Assembly (NCBI GenBank): GCA_031178305.1
Contig: JAPSJG010000004.1
Location: 1 to 27,660, forward strand
Source of the DNA: Sinorhizobium sp.
GTDB taxonomy: Bacteria > Pseudomonadota > Alphaproteobacteria > Rhizobiales > Rhizobiaceae
Reading direction: 5' to 3'
Length of the DNA stretch: 27,660 nucleotides
Position numbers and translations under genes: made by a program. Below are positions 24,639 through 27,660 of the stretch, one piece after another. The notes under the pieces are model-generated. The model saw only the letters and a list, made by a program, of their open reading frames with translations, was not told the DNA's origin and made no database searches. The number at the start of each line of letters is the position of its first letter. Within the stretch, counting starts at the first letter, position 1.

Positions 24639-25547
24639 TCAGAGCTCCCTGCGGATGTCGACGACCCTCAGAATCGCGGCGACCATCAGGAGCACGACGA
24701 CCAGGAGGACGACCGCATTGGCGGCGGCGGCCGGATATTGGAGCAGCGACATCTGGTTCTTCATCATCAGCGCGACCGATGCGCTCTGGCCGCCGGACAT
24801 GACCTGCACGGTCGAGAAATCCGCCATCACCAAGGTCACGACAAAGATCGAGCCAATGGCCATGCCGGGCTTCGCGAGCGGCAGGATGACGTTCCAGAGA
24901 ACCTGCCAGCCGGACGCGCCGCAGTCGCGCGCCGCCTCGATCAGCGAGCGGTCGATGCGCATCAGCGTGTTGAAGATCGGCGTCACCATGAACAGCGTGT
25001 TGAGGTGCACCAGCGCGAGCACGACTGCAAAGTCGGAATAGAGCAGCCACTCGATCGGCTCGGGGATGATTCCGAGCTCCATCAGCGCCGAATTGACGAG
25101 GCCATTGCGGCCGAGAACCGGGATCCAGGAGATCATCCGGATGATATTGGAGGTGAGGAAGGGCACCGTGCAGACGAGGAAGAGCACCATCTGCATCGTC
25201 GTCGTGCGGATGTGGAAGGCGAGGAAATAGGCAACCCAGAAGCCGATGAAGAGCGTCAGCGCCCAGGTGAGCACGGTGAATTTCAACGTGTTGAGATAGG
25301 TCTTCCAGGTGACCCAGGAGCCGAGCGTGTCGGTATAGTTCATCGTCAGGAAGTCAGGGTAGAGACCGGCGAAATCGTAGTCCCAGAAACTGACGACGAA
25401 GATCATAAGGATCGGCAGGATGAAGAAGAAGCCGAGGATCAGGGCGAGGGGTGTGGCCTGGAGATAGGCAATGCGCCAGCGAGGCGAGGCGAGGGAGCGG
25501 CCGGTAATGCCGGTCTCGATCTTTGCTGGGCTTGCGACTGCCGTCAT
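24639..25547 (-). CDS. ABC transporter permease, PotB-like
   Basis: This gene encodes a 302-residue permease. A cytoplasmic tail of about 30 residues precedes the first span (PLALILGFFFILPILMIFVV). A periplasmic segment FWDYDFAGLYPDFLTMNYTD follows, as in PotB/PotH proteins. The EAA loop is IEAARDCGASGWQVLWNVIL near residue 208. GAGGA precedes the ATG. It would form a heterodimer with the downstream PotC-like protein. The hairpin element at 25602-25631 lies between it and the binding-protein gene. Confidence 0.92.
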   Translation of the reverse strand: MTAVASPAKIETGITGRSLASPRWRIAYLQATPLALILGFFFILPILMIFVVSFWDYDFAGLYPDFLTMNYTDTLGSWVTWKTYLNTLKFTVLTWALTLFIGFWVAYFLAFHIRTTTMQMVLFLVCTVPFLTSNIIRMISWIPVLGRNGLVNSALMELGIIPEPIEWLLYSDFAVVLALVHLNTLFMVTPIFNTLMRIDRSLIEAARDCGASGWQVLWNVILPLAKPGMAIGSIFVVTLVMADFSTVQVMSGGQSASVALMMKNQMSLLQYPAAAANAVVLLVVVLLMVAAILRVVDIRREL

Positions 25548-25584
25548 TATCCGTCCTCTGAAAAAATGTGCCGCGGAAAATGCC

Positions 25585-25690
25585 TCTCATCCCCCTGCCA
25601 GCCCCTTCTCCCCGCACGCGGGGAGAAGGGGCGTGTGGCACCGAGCCAGTGCCCTCTCCCCGGGTGCGGGCAGAAAGGCGAGGGTGAGGG
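25585..25690. repeat. REP-like hairpin element between binding-protein and permease genes
   Basis: The core is a perfect 14-bp stem, CCCCTTCTCCCCGC (25602-25615) and GCGGGGAGAAGGGG (25618-25631), with a 2-base loop. A small hairpin GGCAC/GTGCC (25637-25653) and a further C/G-rich pair follow. It fills most of the 169-bp gap within the operon and shares the CTTCTCCCCG core with the element at 10922-10984. Confidence 0.8.
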
Positions 25691-25716
25691 CAAAGCCGCA
25701 TGCCGAGGGCTTGTTG

Positions 25717-27015
25717 TTACGCCGCGATGAACTCGTTCCAGCGGCGGACCATATAGCGGTCCTCGTCCATCACCGAGTTCCAGCAGGCGACCTTGCCCAT
25801 GCGCTCCTCGAAGGAGCCGCCGTCGCGCACCGCGCCGGCCTTCTCCATGACCTTGCCTTCGGGCGAGAGAATGTCGCCCTTGGCGGGCTTTCCTTCGACC
25901 CAGAAGCCCCATTCGTCCTCGGACATGTGGGCCTTGGCGGTTTCCATGGCGGCGGAGTAGTAGCCCTGGCGGTTGAGATAGGCGCCGACCCAGCCGGAGA
26001 GATACCAGTTGATATATTCATAGGCTGCATCGAGCTGTGCGCCCTGGAGGTGGGCGGCGAGGCCGAGGCCGCCGCCCCAGGCGCGGTAGCCCTCTTTGAG
26101 GGGCTGGTATTTGCAGGCGATGCCCTTCGAGCGCACGGCGGCGACGGCCGGCGACCACATGGACTGGATGACGACCTCGCCGGAGGCCATCAGGTTGACG
26201 CTCTCGTCGAAGGACTTCCAGAAGGCGCGGAATTGGCCGTCCTGCTTCGCCTTGATCAGGAAATCGATGGTCTGGTCGATCTCTTCCTTCGTCATGTTGC
26301 CCTTGTCGGCATATTTAATGTTGCCCATGGCTTCCATGATCATCGCGGCATCCATGATGCCGATCGACGGGATGTTGAGGATCGCCGTCTTGCCCTTGAA
26401 GGCCGGGTCCATGATGTCGGCCCAGGTGGTGATCTCGCGTCCGACGAGGTCCGGACGGATGCCGAGCGTGTCGGCATTGTAGATGGTCGGGATGAGCGTC
26501 ATCCACTGCGTCGGCTCCTTAGCGAAGCTCTTGGAATCCTGTGCTTCGACGAAGCCGACCGTGTGCGGCGCGGTCCCTTGCGCGATCACGCTGTCCGGCG
26601 TCAGCTTGCCGTTGATGAAGAGCGGCACGATCTTGTCGTAGTACTTGATCTTCGAAACATCCATTGGCTGCATGACGCCGGTCGGGAAGATCTTCTTGGC
26701 GATCCAGTACTCGATGTCGGCGATGTCATAGGAGTCCGGCTGGGTGACGGCGCGCTGGGCCGCAGCGTCGGAGTCGGTCGCCGTCATTTCCAGCGTGATA
26801 CCGAGGTCTTCCTTGCACTTCTCGGCGATCGCATTGATGTTCGAAACGCCGGTGCCGAACTGGCGGAGCGTGATCGGATTCTGCGCCCAGATCGTCGGGA
26901 AGCCGGTGATGGCGCCCGAACCGGCGATCGCACCGACGGCGGCCGCCCCCGTCTTCAACAGCGAACGGCGCGAAATGCCCTTTGCGGGCGTCGAGGTCTT
27001 CGTTTCAGTCGTCAT
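25717..27015 (-). CDS. ABC transporter substrate-binding protein (Tat-exported)
   Basis: This gene encodes a 432-residue periplasmic binding protein of the spermidine/putrescine (PotD-like, SBP family 1/8) group. The N-terminus has a Tat signal with Arg16-Arg17 in SRRSLLKTG, then a hydrophobic alanine/glycine stretch and a likely cleavage site after TIWAQ or nearby. The mature part has typical segments such as DIADIEYWIAKKIFPTGVMQP and an internal TWADIMDPAFKGKTAIL hinge-type motif seen in PotD-like proteins. A Tat signal means it folds, possibly with ligand or cofactor, before export. It lies 78 bp after the ATPase gene. Substrate unknown. Confidence 0.9.
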   Translation of the reverse strand: MTTETKTSTPAKGISRRSLLKTGAAAVGAIAGSGAITGFPTIWAQNPITLRQFGTGVSNINAIAEKCKEDLGITLEMTATDSDAAAQRAVTQPDSYDIADIEYWIAKKIFPTGVMQPMDVSKIKYYDKIVPLFINGKLTPDSVIAQGTAPHTVGFVEAQDSKSFAKEPTQWMTLIPTIYNADTLGIRPDLVGREITTWADIMDPAFKGKTAILNIPSIGIMDAAMIMEAMGNIKYADKGNMTKEEIDQTIDFLIKAKQDGQFRAFWKSFDESVNLMASGEVVIQSMWSPAVAAVRSKGIACKYQPLKEGYRAWGGGLGLAAHLQGAQLDAAYEYINWYLSGWVGAYLNRQGYYSAAMETAKAHMSEDEWGFWVEGKPAKGDILSPEGKVMEKAGAVRDGGSFEERMGKVACWNSVMDEDRYMVRRWNEFIAA

Positions 27016-27093
27016 GCTTTCGTTCCCCTTTTTGCTGGTGCATGGATCGGATAGGGCGGGATCGGGCGTAATTCGCTGCTTTTTGTCCCCGCG

Positions 27094-27660
27094 TCAGGCT
27101 GACACGGGGCCGAGGGGGATTACGTCCTCCAGGGCCCAACTCAAGGACACCGCGTCGCCGGTCGACACGGGCCTGCTGAAATAGTCGGCATCGGAAAGAA
27201 TGACGGTGAAGTCGTCGCTGCCGGCGTGGATGACGGCGATCTTCACCGAAGCGCCGCGGTACTCGACATTCGAGACGACCCCTTCAAAGCCGAGCGACTT
27301 GTCCGAAGCCCGCTCGACGCGCACGCGGTCCGTGCGGATGCCGATGTCGATCGGCCTTCCGATCTCCTGCGCGATGTCGCGAACCTTGAACGTCTGGCCC
27401 TCCGGCGCTGTCAGCGTGACGATGTCGTCATCGATCGAAGTCACCCGCCCCGAGATCACGTTGTGGTCCCCCATGAAACGGGCAACGAAGGCGGTGGCAG
27501 GTTTTTCGAAGACGGTGCGCGGGGCGGCCGCCTGCTCGATGCGGCCATTGTTCATGACGACGATCAGGTCGGCGAGCGCCATTGCCTCTTCCTGGCTATG
27601 CGTCACATGCACGAAGGTGATTCCGAGCGTCTTCTGCAGCTTTTTCAGTTCCGCGCGCAT
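27094..27660 (-). CDS. ABC transporter ATP-binding protein, PotA-like (C-terminal part)
   Basis: Only the last 188 codons lie in the window; the Walker A, Q-loop and signature motifs are beyond the edge at 27660. The visible part begins just after the Walker B region (RAELKKLQKTLGITFVHVTH), with the switch His in VTHSQEEAMALAD and the D-loop distal helix. From about residue 85 a TOBE regulatory domain follows (GRVTSIDDDIVTLTAPEG through VSLSWALEDVIPL), typical of the polyamine/iron/maltose importer ATPases. It is the first visible gene of the - strand operon that continues through the binding protein, two permeases and the racemase. Confidence 0.93.
   Translation of the reverse strand: MRAELKKLQKTLGITFVHVTHSQEEAMALADLIVVMNNGRIEQAAAPRTVFEKPATAFVARFMGDHNVISGRVTSIDDDIVTLTAPEGQTFKVRDIAQEIGRPIDIGIRTDRVRVERASDKSLGFEGVVSNVEYRGASVKIAVIHAGSDDFTVILSDADYFSRPVSTGDAVSLSWALEDVIPLGPVSA

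Overview
The window reads as alphaproteobacterial DNA of the Rhizobiaceae, most likely Ensifer/Sinorhizobium. The grounds are high GC, ~105-bp palindromic intergenic elements resembling the RIME repeats of S. meliloti, a DUF982 gene, a membrane cytochrome-c urate oxidase, a CIRCE-controlled groESL and a ROSE-type thermometer on a small heat-shock gene. The species assignment is recall, not a database result.

Bases 1-10827 form a purine catabolism region. On the + strand uraH-xdhA-xdhB-xdhC run as a probable operon, followed by a class V aminotransferase-like PLP enzyme of unknown role. A convergent LysR regulator faces it. Divergent from the regulator lies a second + strand operon, puuD-guaD. 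Together: GuaD deaminates guanine to xanthine, XdhAB (with XdhC as cofactor-insertion factor) makes urate, PuuD oxidises urate to 5-hydroxyisourate, and UraH hydrolyses that to OHCU. The next enzyme (UraD) and allantoinase are not in the window.

Bases 10828-15080 are a proteostasis island. On the - strand are groES-groEL under a perfect CIRCE operator, and two Hsp20 genes. The distal one (IbpA-like) has an RpoH-type promoter and a ROSE-like RNA thermometer in its leader. Divergent from it on the + strand is a DUF982 gene with its own RpoH-like promoter.

Bases 15138-22951 hold, on the - strand, a large periplasmic alpha-2-macroglobulin (with a PAN domain and an intact CxEQ thioester motif) followed by penicillin-binding protein 1C. 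This is the known bacterial A2M/PBP1C pairing. The N-terminal tail of pbpC contains a 176-bp repeat element read through in frame.

Bases 23072-27660 are a - strand operon: ABC ATPase (cut by the window edge), Tat-exported binding protein, two permeases and a hydantoin/allantoin-type racemase. A strong hairpin repeat lies between the binding-protein and permease genes. No tRNA, rRNA, CRISPR array, transposase or phage gene was seen.
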